A stretch of 39,902 nucleotides of DNA from Planctomycetota bacterium (GTDB lineage: Bacteria; Planctomycetota; Planctomycetia; Gemmatales; Gemmataceae). The DNA is taken from positions 1-39,902 of the forward strand of contig QWOS01000062.1 in the NCBI GenBank assembly GCA_003669555.1, written 5' to 3'. The position numbers were made by a program, and so were the translations under genes. This document shows, one piece after another, positions 6,939-15,490 of this stretch. The first letter of the stretch is position 1. Each line of letters starts with the position of its first letter. The notes below the pieces were generated by a model, which saw only the letters and a program-made list of their open reading frames with translations, made no database searches and had not been told where the DNA came from.

Positions 6939-8203
6939 CCGATGCGGTACAGGAATTTGTCCGAGCGGATCAGCAAGCCATCACTGAGCGAAACCGGGCT
7001 GCCGTTGAAAATCCCCCGGTCAGCCAGATCATTGACCGCCAGTTGTTCGAATTGTGGCCTGGCAGACACCACAAAGGTTTTTCCCTCACGGGTGAGGTAG
7101 TGCAGGCGGCCATCAGCCAGCAGGGCCGAGGCGTAAAACTGCCCGGCGCGCGGCAGGCGCTCCTCATACACCACCGCGCCGGTTTCAGCTTTGGCGCAGT
7201 AGGCTATGCCTTGCTGCTCGTGCACCCAATACAGATGGCCCTGGTGAATCACCGGCGAGGAAACATTCGAACCTTTCTGGCTGGTCCACAACCGATGGCT
7301 GCCGGTCACATCGCCATCACCACCGGTCCTCACCGCCAGGCCGGCCACTCCCGATCGGCCACCCAGGCAATAGATCACGCCGTCAGCGTGCACGAGGCTG
7401 GGCACCATGTACCAGGTGATGTCGGTTTTGCACGACCAGAGGGGCTTGCCGGTGTCAGGGTCAAAGGCCAAAATCTTGCCCTGCGCCGCAACGACCATTT
7501 CCAGGCGCCCGGATTTCGCGCTGACAACGATGGGCGTGTTCCACGATTCCCGGATCTCACCCACACGCCATTTTTCCTTGCCCGTGGCCCGGTCCAGCGC
7601 CACCAGCGAGTCACTCTCGACACTGGCGTTGATAATCACCAGATCCTTGTGCAAGACGGGTGAGGCGGCACTTCCCCAGCCATGGGTTTTTGAGCCGACA
7701 TCGGCCTGCCACTGCTGTTTGCCAGAGTGATCGAAAGCGTAAACTCCCGACTTGCCAAAAAAGGCATAAACCCGCTCCGTGTCAGCGGCCGGGGTGCTCG
7801 CCGCAAACCCATGGTCGCGAATTTTGTCCTCCTCGGGCAGTTTGGCGGCGAGGGCCGTGTTCCAGAGCGTGGAGCCATCGCTGAGTTTCATGGCAATGAG
7901 ATGGCGCCTCAGGTCTTCCTGCGAGCCACCTGACTGGCCGGGCACAAAAAAACCGGTGTGGCAGGTGAGGTAGATGCGATCCCCCCAGACAATGGGGCTG
8001 GAGGCGCCGGGGCCGGGCAAAGGTGCTTTCCAGACCATGTTTTCTGTGGGGCTCCACTGGACCGGTGGTTTGGCAGCGGCATCCACGCCCTGCCCTGCCG
8101 GGCCCCTGAAAGCGGCCCAGGGATTTTCTTCGCCCTGGCAACATGTGCCAGTTACTGCCAGGAGCATGGTATTGAGACAGGCATGCCAGAACCGGATAGT
8201 CAT
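6932..8203 (-). CDS. Secreted PQQ-like beta-propeller protein
   Basis: 423 residues. The ATG at 8203 is preceded by AAGGA and opens a signal peptide (MTIRFWHACLNTMLLAVTGTCC); upstream in-frame codons are not credible. The mature protein has the tryptophan-docking blades of PQQ-like propellers: WAAFRGPAGQGV, GASSPIVWGDRIYLT, then repeats such as VYAFDHSGKQQWQADVG, LVALDRATGKEKWRVGE and ILAFDPDTGKPLWSCK. Planctomycetes carry many of these in the periplasm. Most lack proven PQQ binding or dehydrogenase activity and may act as scaffolds or sugar-binding proteins. It is the last gene of a minus-strand run with a sulfatase and a sugar isomerase-like protein, which points to polysaccharide use. Confidence 0.85.
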   Translation of the reverse strand: MTIRFWHACLNTMLLAVTGTCCQGEENPWAAFRGPAGQGVDAAAKPPVQWSPTENMVWKAPLPGPGASSPIVWGDRIYLTCHTGFFVPGQSGGSQEDLRRHLIAMKLSDGSTLWNTALAAKLPEEDKIRDHGFAASTPAADTERVYAFFGKSGVYAFDHSGKQQWQADVGSKTHGWGSAASPVLHKDLVIINASVESDSLVALDRATGKEKWRVGEIRESWNTPIVVSAKSGRLEMVVAAQGKILAFDPDTGKPLWSCKTDITWYMVPSLVHADGVIYCLGGRSGVAGLAVRTGGDGDVTGSHRLWTSQKGSNVSSPVIHQGHLYWVHEQQGIAYCAKAETGAVVYEERLPRAGQFYASALLADGRLHYLTREGKTFVVSARPQFEQLAVNDLADRGIFNGSPVSLSDGLLIRSDKFLYRIGK

Positions 8204-8225
8204 GATTGATTCCTTGATCGCTGGG

Positions 8226-9065
8226 TTATCTTGTGGTCTGTCCCGGAAAATCAGCCTGATACCGCTGCAGCAGGGCGGGCATATCGTTGGGAACGATATA
8301 GACCCGGCCCTTGATGATTCGGGAGGCTCCGGCTTCCAGGCCACCCAGGCGAAAATCGCTATGCAGGCAACGCGCCACCCCCTGGAAGAGTTCCTGGTAT
8401 GGGTCCCAGGCTGTGGCGAACAAAAGTTTGCCATCGCCGCTCTCGCAGCCGATCAGACCATTGCTGGGAACCAGGGCAGACAGTGGGCGCGGATTCACAT
8501 CGGTGCGGGGCACATCCCTGGGGCACCAGACCTGGCCGGGGGTATAGCGGGCCTTTGTGGCCCAGTCGCGGGTGGGCATGCGGGTTGCCTTGCCATCGAT
8601 GAAGAGAAAACACTTGGGCAGGTAATCGTCGAGATTGCCACCCTGATCAGGTCCGAAGCCGGTGAAGGTCCCCAGGCGCACACAGGGCTGCGCCCAATGG
8701 GCCTCAGATCGCCTGGCGGACGGATTTTTTGCCACCAGGTCGAAGGCGACCTGGTCAGCGCCGGCAGTGATGGTGTGCTCCACCGTCACGCCATCGGCCA
8801 GGGTGTCGCGCAAACGGAGTACCTTGCCGTTATCGCTCAGGAAGAGCTGTTGGCTGGTATGCCTGACAACAGTGTGGGTCACCCAGTCGGCATCTGTACT
8901 GCCGGCCCGGCAATAGGCCTCCAGGTAGTTGATGCGGATGGCCCCCCCAGGGATCTGTTTCCCCTGGATGAACAGGTAATGGCCGTCGTGGCGCAGCGTC
9001 AGGCCGGATGGCGGGGCCGGATCTGCCTGACCCAGGCTCAGCAGGCAAAAAAACAAGGCAGCCAT
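8226..9065 (-). CDS. Secreted protein of unknown function in the sulfatase cluster
   Basis: 279 residues with a short signal peptide (MAALFFCLLSLGQA). The mature part is rich in beta-strand patterns and has conserved-looking blocks: LRHDGHYLFIQGKQIPGG near the start, EAYCRAGSTDADWV, HTITAGADQVAFDLVAKNP in the middle and KLLFATAWDPYQELFQGV late. The look is that of a carbohydrate-active beta-sandwich, but no named family or catalytic motif was recognised. An AGGAG ribosome site lies 7 bases before the ATG, in the 12-base gap after the sulfatase stop, so both are made from one mRNA. The propeller gene starts 22 bases further on. Confidence 0.7.
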   Translation of the reverse strand: MAALFFCLLSLGQADPAPPSGLTLRHDGHYLFIQGKQIPGGAIRINYLEAYCRAGSTDADWVTHTVVRHTSQQLFLSDNGKVLRLRDTLADGVTVEHTITAGADQVAFDLVAKNPSARRSEAHWAQPCVRLGTFTGFGPDQGGNLDDYLPKCFLFIDGKATRMPTRDWATKARYTPGQVWCPRDVPRTDVNPRPLSALVPSNGLIGCESGDGKLLFATAWDPYQELFQGVARCLHSDFRLGGLEAGASRIIKGRVYIVPNDMPALLQRYQADFPGQTTR

Positions 9066-9077
9066 GGTTGAAATCTC

Positions 9078-10529
9078 CTAGGGTTTCGGGAAATACTTGT
9101 CAACGATCCATGCCGGTTGCCAATCATCCGTTTTGCGCGTGAAATCATCAAAACGGATCTTGCCACTTTTGGGTTTTTCCACTCGCAGGGGTTGCTTGTC
9201 GCCATAGGCTTTCTGCTCTGCCCGCATCAGCCCTTCCATGCGCGCCAGGGTGTCTATCTGCCCGGGATTCCCGACAAGATCCACCATTTCGTGCGGGTCC
9301 GTCCGGATGGCGAACAATTGCCGGCGGTTGATCGGTGGATACACAATCAGCTTGTGTTCGCCATCATTCACAGAGCGCATGAGATCCTGAAAAGGCATGA
9401 AAAGGCTGGCGCGAAGTTGCCTGGCCGGGTCATGCCAAAGGGGCTGGAGGGGATGGCCGGCCAGCCTGGGGGGGGGAGCCGCGGCTGTGAACTGGCAAAG
9501 GGTTGGAAAAAGATCCAGCAGATAGGTAAACGACTGGGTGCTGGTGTTTTCTGGCACACCCGGCCCCGCCAGAATGAGGGGACAGCGCATGCTGTGCTCG
9601 TACAGGCTTTGTTTGCCCAGCAGGCCATGGCTACCCACGGCCAAGCCGCTGTCGGCCGCATAGATCACCAGGGTATTGCCGGCCTGGCCGTTCTTTTCCA
9701 GCCTGTCGAGGATTCGGCCCACCTGGCCGTCGAGGTGGGTGACCAGACCGTAATACTCGCAGAGCTGGTCGGAAATCACCCGGGATTCGCGTGGATAGCC
9801 GGCCAGATTTTCATCCCGCACATTTTTGCACATGCCGTTGTCGAATGGATGCTGGCCCAGAAAGTTCACGGGCAAGGGCGGGCGCCTGTCGTAGTAGATT
9901 TTCCTGAATTCCTCGGGGGGATTCCGGGGATCGTGCGGAGCGGTGAAGGCCGCGTAGCAGAAGAACGGCTCCGGGTCCTGGCGGGAATCCAGAAAGCCGA
10001 TCACCTGGTCCGCGAATTCCTCCGACGAGAATTTCTGGGCGATGCGCTTGTTGACCACCTGGCCATCGACCACATCAGCGATGGGGGTCCGGGTGTGATC
10101 CGCCATGCCACCCAGGAAAACCGACTTCGCCTGGGGGAAGGCACGGACCAGTGATGCGTCTCCATTGTGCCATTTCCCCGTGGCAAAAGTAGTGTAGCCG
10201 GCTTTCCGCAGGGTTTCCGGAAGGAGCGTTACGCCCTGGAGGGTGTTGGGCACATCCAGCCAGGTGCGCCCGCTCATGAGCATGGCCCGGCTGGGAATGC
10301 ACACCGCGCCGCTATTCGAGCCAAAGGTATAGTTGGAACGGAAACTCATACCCCGCTTCACCAGTGAGTCGATGTGGGGGGTGCGAATATGCGGGTTGCC
10401 CCAGGCACCGATGGTGTCGGCGCGCTGGTCGTCAGCGAAAAGGAGGACAATATTGGGGCGCACCGGCTTGGCAACGGATGGCTGATCCACCCCGCAGCCA
10501 AGCAGAACCAGCGCCAGCAAGGTGGTCAT
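9078..10529 (-). CDS. Sulfatase (formylglycine type), probable lipoprotein
   Basis: 483 residues. Sulfatases of this family hydrolyse sulfate esters, in planctomycetes mostly on algal polysaccharides. The active-site motif CIPSRAMLMSGRT starts at Cys77, which a formylglycine-generating enzyme would oxidise. The metal-binding DD pair is in LLFADDQRAD (33-34), and GKWHNGD and YAADSG supply later active-site residues. The N-terminus MTTLLALVLLGCG resembles a lipoprotein signal with Cys12 as the lipid site, so it may be membrane-anchored on the outside. Its ATG overlaps the stop of the upstream isomerase-like gene as ATGA, suggesting coupled translation. Which sulfated sugar it attacks cannot be told from sequence. 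Confidence 0.9.
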   Translation of the reverse strand: MTTLLALVLLGCGVDQPSVAKPVRPNIVLLFADDQRADTIGAWGNPHIRTPHIDSLVKRGMSFRSNYTFGSNSGAVCIPSRAMLMSGRTWLDVPNTLQGVTLLPETLRKAGYTTFATGKWHNGDASLVRAFPQAKSVFLGGMADHTRTPIADVVDGQVVNKRIAQKFSSEEFADQVIGFLDSRQDPEPFFCYAAFTAPHDPRNPPEEFRKIYYDRRPPLPVNFLGQHPFDNGMCKNVRDENLAGYPRESRVISDQLCEYYGLVTHLDGQVGRILDRLEKNGQAGNTLVIYAADSGLAVGSHGLLGKQSLYEHSMRCPLILAGPGVPENTSTQSFTYLLDLFPTLCQFTAAAPPPRLAGHPLQPLWHDPARQLRASLFMPFQDLMRSVNDGEHKLIVYPPINRRQLFAIRTDPHEMVDLVGNPGQIDTLARMEGLMRAEQKAYGDKQPLRVEKPKSGKIRFDDFTRKTDDWQPAWIVDKYFPKP

Positions 10530-11434
10530 GCCTGATTCCCCACCAGTTTTTGCAGTTGGCCGATGGCCCGCGCAACCCCTTCCCGGGGCTCTTCGTCGGC
10601 CTCGTGCTCCAGAGCCAGGTAACCACGGAAGCTGACCTTTTCCAGCATGGTCACCAGTCGTTTCAGGTCAGCGGGTTCCTTCGCCTTGCCCGCCTGCTGC
10701 ACCTCGGTCTTCACCTGTACCACCACGGCATAAGGTGCGAGCTTCTCCAAATCGCCATACGGGTCGGCGGTGTGGAAATTTCCGTTGTCGAGGTTGATGC
10801 CAAAATTGGCGTGGTTGATGCCGCGCACCAGGGTCAGCAGGTCATCCGCTTTGGCGGTGATGCCGCCATGATTCTCCAGCGCCAATATCACGCCATATTT
10901 TGCCGCGTGGTCGCAGGCCTCGCCAATAACCCCTATGCAGCGCTGCTGGGCTTTTTGCAGGGTTTCGCCTTGAGGCAGATTGCCCGCGAAGATCCGGATG
11001 GTTTTTCCTCCCAGGATCGAGCATTTTTCGATCCATGCCACCACCTGGGCCATTTGGCTTTTTTGTTTGGCGGCGTCAGGCGTGGTGAAATCGTTTCCCA
11101 CCGCAGTCCCTGAGATATCGAGCCCCAGCCGGGTACAGAACTGCTTGTAGCGAGCCATGTACGCATTGGAGGTGTCGGTGAAATAGTACGATGTCGGCTC
11201 GATGGCACCCAGCCCCAGCCCGGCGGCGAATTCGGCGAACTGCTCCAGGGTCATGGCTGCCGGTTTACCCCCCTTTGATTCCAGAAGCTGGCGCAGGCTG
11301 TAGGCTGCCACCGCCAGCTTGATGAGTGGCTTCCCTGTTCGCCTGACGGGATCCATGGCGCGAGCAGGATTCCAGGCGGAGACCAATCCGCCGCCGAACA
11401 AGCCACCCAGGGTTCTGCGTGAGATAGGCCGCAT
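10526..11434 (-). CDS. Tat-exported sugar phosphate isomerase/epimerase-like protein (TIM barrel)
   Basis: 302 residues. The ATG at 11434 follows a strong GGAGG site and gives a twin-arginine signal (MRPISRRTLGGLFGGG), so the protein is probably exported folded. The rest is an AP-endonuclease-2/xylose-isomerase-like barrel: IKLAVAAYSLRQLL opens the first strand, GAIEPTSYYFTDT the second, VILALENHGGITAKADD carries a likely metal-binding Glu and His, FGINLDNGNFH adds Asp, and ALEHEADEEPREGV closes the barrel. Such proteins isomerise or epimerise sugars. Planctomycete secreted forms are abundant and their substrates mostly unknown. It is the first gene of the sulfatase operon and overlaps the sulfatase by four bases. 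Confidence 0.85.
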   Translation of the reverse strand: MRPISRRTLGGLFGGGLVSAWNPARAMDPVRRTGKPLIKLAVAAYSLRQLLESKGGKPAAMTLEQFAEFAAGLGLGAIEPTSYYFTDTSNAYMARYKQFCTRLGLDISGTAVGNDFTTPDAAKQKSQMAQVVAWIEKCSILGGKTIRIFAGNLPQGETLQKAQQRCIGVIGEACDHAAKYGVILALENHGGITAKADDLLTLVRGINHANFGINLDNGNFHTADPYGDLEKLAPYAVVVQVKTEVQQAGKAKEPADLKRLVTMLEKVSFRGYLALEHEADEEPREGVARAIGQLQKLVGNQA

Positions 11435-11582
11435 GGTGTTGCCTCCGAATGCAGGAATGTTGCCAGGGATGCCGTTCATCGGATTGAGTCTAATGCATAT
11501 GGGCCACACGGGTGAAAAAAAAGAGCGGGATGCGCGAATGATTGGCAGGGACGGGCGCGAGTTTCCCCAAATCAAGGAGAGA

Positions 11583-12080
11583 ATGATGGGACTGGTTGCT
11601 TTTTACCGTGATAGCTCACACCCTGGCAACGCGCCCTACAGTCTGGAGTCCATCTGGGGAATGGATGACAACGAGCTGGATTGCCACCACGACTTCATCC
11701 AGTGGTTGTTCCCGACGGACACACCCAGCCAATACAACGACGACGCCCCCATTCTGACTCCGGACATGGCGAAAATTTTCCGTGAGGACGCGGATATCCA
11801 GCGCCACATGCGCCGGTCCCTGGAACGGTTTCAGGCTTTTTTGGGAATGGCAAGGAACCACGAAGGGAACCTGATCCTGGCCCGCCGGCCAGCGTACGCC
11901 TGGGGTTCCTTCACCCACAATCACTTGCGCATCACCCGGGTGCTGCGCAGTCTGGGCCTGGCAGGTCTGACTACCGAGCGGGACGCCCTGTGGGTGTTGT
12001 TGCGCGATTCAGCAGAGGACAGCTCCCTGGGAATCACCCGGCGAACCCTGGCGTTTTGGCAACAGGCCGCCCTGGATTGA
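11583..12080 (+). CDS. OGFr_N-domain protein
   Basis: 165 residues. The ATG at 11583 (or 11586) follows AAGGAGAG; upstream in-frame codons overlap the divergent gene and are rejected. The sequence matches the conserved N-terminal domain of the eukaryotic opioid growth factor receptor: LVAFYRD near the start, then DDNELDCHHDFIQWLFPTD (about 29-47), SQYNDDAPILT, and a helical second half with NLILARRPAYAW and HNHLRITRVLRSLGL. Bacterial members exist, usually short and single-domain, and their function is unknown; no opioid link should be assumed. No signal peptide is seen, so it is probably cytoplasmic. It stands alone, divergent from the sulfatase operon. Confidence 0.75.
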   Translation: MMGLVAFYRDSSHPGNAPYSLESIWGMDDNELDCHHDFIQWLFPTDTPSQYNDDAPILTPDMAKIFREDADIQRHMRRSLERFQAFLGMARNHEGNLILARRPAYAWGSFTHNHLRITRVLRSLGLAGLTTERDALWVLLRDSAEDSSLGITRRTLAFWQQAALD

Positions 12081-12317
12081 GCCGGCGGCAACCTCAGACC
12101 TGGTCAGACTGGCGGGTGATGGGGCCCCCCTGTTCGCGCCTGGTGCGGGTGGTTTTCCGGCCTTTGGTCGGCAATTGTCCCGAATGAAAACCAGGTCTGC
12201 CGGCCTTGCCTGGCCATGACTTTCAGGGATTCGCGGGTTAGAGTCCTGATGCCACCAGGCCGCTCAATCCGGCCGGTGGGCAGTTGAAGCCCAAGGAAAA
12301 CAAGTTGTCGAGGGTCA

Positions 12318-12719
12318 ATGGCCATGGCTGCTTCAGTGACACCGTTTCTCATGTTTACGGGTGCCGCCGAGGAGGCGATGCGTTTTTATGTCGCCATTTT
12401 TCCGCATGCGGAAATCCTGCGCCTGGAAAAATATGGTGCCGGTGAACCGGGCGCTGAAGGTAGCGTGAAAAGGGCCGACTTCGTGGTCTGCGGGCAAAAG
12501 ATACTCTGCATCGACAGCCCGGTGCCCCATGCCTTTGGATTCACGCCGGCGGTTTCGCTTTTTGTCGAGTGTGACACTGGCCCCGAACAGGAGGAGTTGT
12601 TCCAGCAGCTTTCCACCCAGGGCAAGGTTCTGATGCCGCTGGCCAACTATGGTTTCAGCACCCGGTTTGCCTGGGTGGACGACCGGTTCGGTGTTTCATG
12701 GCAGCTCAACCTGAAATAA
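12318..12719 (+). CDS. VOC-fold (PhnB/3-demethylubiquinone methyltransferase-like) protein
   Basis: 133 residues. The sequence matches the PhnB-like branch of the vicinal oxygen chelate fold: VTPFLMFTGAAEEAMRFYVAIFP at the start, GSVKRADFVVCGQKILCID in the middle, and FSTRFAWVDDRFGVSWQL at the end. These small dimeric proteins are often named 3-demethylubiquinone methyltransferases by similarity, but most have no proven activity. GAGGG precedes two nearby ATGs, 12318 and 12324; either could be the start and the second has better spacing. It sits alone, facing the thioredoxin-like gene on the other strand. Confidence 0.8.
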   Translation: MAMAASVTPFLMFTGAAEEAMRFYVAIFPHAEILRLEKYGAGEPGAEGSVKRADFVVCGQKILCIDSPVPHAFGFTPAVSLFVECDTGPEQEELFQQLSTQGKVLMPLANYGFSTRFAWVDDRFGVSWQLNLK

Positions 12720-12760
12720 GCATCGGGCCCTGAGCCATTGCGCCAGATTCTGAACACCAC

Positions 12761-12804
12761 AAAAACAGTCCACTCCGCGACACCATCAAGGCGCGGCGGA
12801 GTGG
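12761..12804 (-). terminator. Terminator after the TlpA-like gene
   Basis: CCACTCCGC (12770-12778) pairs with GCGGAGTGG (12796-12804). Read on the minus strand the stem is followed a few bases later by TTTTT (12765-12761). It lies 65 bases past the stop of the TlpA-like gene and probably ends that transcript. Confidence 0.55.
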
Positions 12805-12868
12805 CATGGGTGGATCTGGCTGCAAAAGCCCGCCAAAGCAGCGGCTGCGAAGGACAGGGTTGGGACGG

Positions 12869-13966
12869 TCAGTTCTTGCCCGATTCGCGGAACTCTTTCA
12901 GGCGGGCTTCGACTTCTTCCTTGTTCCCCTTGGTTGCCAATCGGACTGCGCGCTCCTGCACCTGAATGGCCTGGGCTTTGTCGCCCGACAGGAACAATGC
13001 AAGCCCCAGGGTGTCGGCAATATTGCCGTCCTTGCCCCCGACGATCTTGTCCGCCGCCTGGGCCAACACCAGCGCGGCTTTCACCCGGGCGCTGGAGGGC
13101 TTCTTGCCGTTCTTGGGATCGATCAGCGGAAAAGCCAGCTCATTGAGAGCCTGTGAGTCCGTCAGGATGCGGCTGGCAAGGTCATTGGCCACCTCCAGGG
13201 CCTGGTCTTCCTTTTTACCAAACATGAGAACCTGGAACTTGAGGGTGGCAAGGTCTGCCTGGTCTTCAGGGGACTTGCCGATGGCGGTATCCAGGGTGGC
13301 AACGGCTTCATCGACTTTGCCCCCTTGCACCTGCTTGATGGCGGTAGAGCGCACCATTCCTATTTCCTTGGTTTTCTCAGCCAGTTTGATGGCAACCTCG
13401 ATGGTGAATTTGCCCTGACCAATGCTGTCCAGGGTTTTCTCGAAGTTCTTGTCCATCGGATGGCCAATAAAAGCAACCTTTCCCTCGAAGACGACAAAAG
13501 CTGTCGGTATGCCGTTCTGGCCGGCTGCACGCATCCAGTCGCCGGAGGTTGTTTTGTCTTTGTCGGTCGCTACGATATAGGCCATTTTGGGACCCATATC
13601 TTTGACGAACCCCTCGACAATGTCGCTCTTTTCGTCAGAAACCCCAACAAAGGGAATCTTTGGGAATTTTTTCTGGAGGTCGGTGAGGTGGGGAATGCTG
13701 GTACGGCAAGGGGGGCACCAGGTGGCCCAAAACTCGACCACATAGGTTTTTGTGGTGGCGGAGATAGCCTTGCCCTTCACAAAGGTGTCCAGGGTGAGAG
13801 CCGGGGCTGGGTCACCGACTCCCAGCGTCTTTGCCGGGCGTGTTTCCTTCTTGCCGGGATTGGCCGGCACCTTGTCATCATCTTGCCAAGCTATTGCCAG
13901 CGGGGTGAAGCCCATGAAAAAAGCCAGGGAAAGAGCCACAGTGAAGCGTGTTGGTCTCGGCAACAT
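12869..13966 (-). CDS. Exported TlpA-like thioredoxin-fold protein with a C-terminal helical domain
   Basis: 365 residues. The ATG at 13966 (AGGTGG upstream) opens a signal peptide, MLPRPTRFTVALSLAFFMGF, with cleavage near AIA-WQ. A TlpA/ResA-like redoxin domain follows: GVGDPAPALTLDTFVKG, then FWATWCPPCRTSIP with the Cys84/Cys87 redox pair, and NGIPTAFVV with the cis-proline. Such proteins reduce disulfides outside the cytoplasm. From about residue 200 to the end is an alpha-helical, TPR-like region (KVDEAVATLDTAIG, KAQAIQVQERAVRLA), typical of the longer planctomycete versions and probably a protein-binding part. It is a single-gene unit with its own terminator. Confidence 0.85.
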   Translation of the reverse strand: MLPRPTRFTVALSLAFFMGFTPLAIAWQDDDKVPANPGKKETRPAKTLGVGDPAPALTLDTFVKGKAISATTKTYVVEFWATWCPPCRTSIPHLTDLQKKFPKIPFVGVSDEKSDIVEGFVKDMGPKMAYIVATDKDKTTSGDWMRAAGQNGIPTAFVVFEGKVAFIGHPMDKNFEKTLDSIGQGKFTIEVAIKLAEKTKEIGMVRSTAIKQVQGGKVDEAVATLDTAIGKSPEDQADLATLKFQVLMFGKKEDQALEVANDLASRILTDSQALNELAFPLIDPKNGKKPSSARVKAALVLAQAADKIVGGKDGNIADTLGLALFLSGDKAQAIQVQERAVRLATKGNKEEVEARLKEFRESGKN

Positions 13967-14394
13967 GTCAATTCCACCTTTCATTGCAGAGGGCTATGCC
14001 TGTTTCGGAACCCCTTCAGAATACACGCAATCCATTCCAGTGACAGAATTTTGCCTTTCGATCCAGGCGAGCCGGGCCATGGGGAGTCAAAGTGCCCCTT
14101 ACATTTCCCCAAGCTGCCCCCAAATCTCATCCCGCCTTCATGGAACAAGGCACCCTGGCCTGCCTGGAGGGATAGGGCCTCTAGCAGAGCAGGGTGGGCT
14201 GCGGATGCCGGTTTTACGGTGAAAAACGGAAGGATCTACGGTGATTCTGGAGAAAAGTGACTCCCTGCTTTTCTCTGGCTCATGCCTTTTCCCGGGCTTT
14301 CCGGCGTGTGGCGCGGAACTGAAATTCGCGCCTGGGGCAGGAAGGTATCAGGGGGAAACCGGGGGTTGGCCAGGGCCACCCCCCTCGGAAACCC
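13967..14394. other. Non-coding stretch between two minus-strand genes
   Basis: No open frame here looks like a gene. The stretch has one clear hairpin, GAGAAAAG (14250-14257) with CTTTTCTC (14268-14275) across a 10-base loop, about 120 bases downstream of the dehydrogenase gene on its strand. It has no T-run, so it is only a possible transcript end. The promoter of the TlpA-like gene should also lie here but was not recognised. Confidence 0.4.
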
Positions 14395-15483
14395 TCACAC
14401 CTCCAGCAATCCCGCATGGGCCAGACCGATGATCCTGGCCCATTTTTCCAGGAATTCGGGTTTGCCGAGCAGCTCCGGATTGAGCACACCATGGGGACGC
14501 CGGCCCAGGGAGATATCCAGCATCGACTGGCAGGCGGCCCGGCCAATATCGCGGAACATTTCGCTGGTCCAGGCGATGGCATGTGGCGCAAGGAGGACAT
14601 TTTCAAGAGAAGCGAAGCGCGACGGTTCGAGAACCGGCTCGACTTCAAAACAATCGAGTGCCGCACCGGCGATGTCGCCCTTTCGCAGCGCCGAAAACAA
14701 GGCATCCTCATCAACGATGCCGCCCCGCGCCGTGTTCAGCAAATAGGCGTTTTTCTTCATCATGGCAATTTGCCGGGCCCCAAGCAAACCCCGGGTCGCC
14801 TTGGTTAAAGGACAATGAATAGACACAAAGTCCGCTTTTGTGAGCAGCTCCTCGAGCGGGACACTGTCAATGTCCATGCCTTTCAGGCTGTCCGGGGAAA
14901 TGAACGGGTCGTACACCATCGCCCGTCGCATACCGAACCCGCGCAACAGGCTCACCAGTTGCCGGCCAATGCCACCGAGGCCAATCACACCCAGCGAGCG
15001 GTCGCGCAGTTCGCAACCCATGTGGAGGGTGCGATCGTCCCAGCGACCGGTCCGTACCAGCCGGTCTTTCGCCATCACCTGATGGGTGAGTGCCAGCATC
15101 CAGGTAATCGTGGCTTCCGCCACCGACCGGTCGACGGCCCCGGCGGTGATCATGGCCAGGACATTGGCCCGCGTGCAGGCATCGACATCCACGGAATCGT
15201 AGCCGACCCCGAACCTTCCGATCGCCAGCAGGTCACATGGTGCGGAGAGTGATTCAGCCGTCACTTTCGGGGTGAGGACCACCACACCATTCGCCCCCTC
15301 GATCTGGTCAGGTGCGATCCGGGCCTGGTGGCTGGCGAAGTTGGAGGTATGGACATGGGGATACGGTTCGAAGGTCCCCAACCCCAGGTCAGCGAACTTG
15401 GGGTGGCCAGCGGAATCAAAAAAATCAGCCGTGAAGGCGACACGGAAGGTAGCTTTTTCTGGTTTTTTCATGTTATCGGTCAT
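14395..15483 (-). CDS. D-2-hydroxyacid dehydrogenase (NAD-dependent)
   Basis: 362 residues. The ATG at 15483 lies just 7 bases after the stop of the aldolase-cupin gene, with its ribosome site inside that gap. The NAD-binding motif is GLGGIG (168-173), the substrate-binding Arg253 is in NTARGGIVDEDAL, and Glu282 (CFEVEP) and His301 (LAPHAIAW) complete the catalytic set of the family. The protein is somewhat longer than the typical 310-330 because of an extended N-terminus and a C-terminal tail after the last Rossmann helix. The family reduces 2-keto acids or oxidises D-2-hydroxy acids. Given its partner, the keto acid made by the aldolase is a natural guess for the substrate. Confidence 0.88.
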   Translation of the reverse strand: MTDNMKKPEKATFRVAFTADFFDSAGHPKFADLGLGTFEPYPHVHTSNFASHQARIAPDQIEGANGVVVLTPKVTAESLSAPCDLLAIGRFGVGYDSVDVDACTRANVLAMITAGAVDRSVAEATITWMLALTHQVMAKDRLVRTGRWDDRTLHMGCELRDRSLGVIGLGGIGRQLVSLLRGFGMRRAMVYDPFISPDSLKGMDIDSVPLEELLTKADFVSIHCPLTKATRGLLGARQIAMMKKNAYLLNTARGGIVDEDALFSALRKGDIAGAALDCFEVEPVLEPSRFASLENVLLAPHAIAWTSEMFRDIGRAACQSMLDISLGRRPHGVLNPELLGKPEFLEKWARIIGLAHAGLLEV

Positions 15484-15490
15484 GGTTTCT

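Noticed and set aside
7974-9071. 365-codon plus-strand frame opposite the secreted protein
   Set aside because: The minus frame has a signal peptide, ribosome site and operon spacing; the plus frame has none.
12104-12352. 82-codon minus-strand frame between the OGFr_N and VOC genes
   Set aside because: Low-complexity, overlaps the start of the VOC gene and has no start signal.
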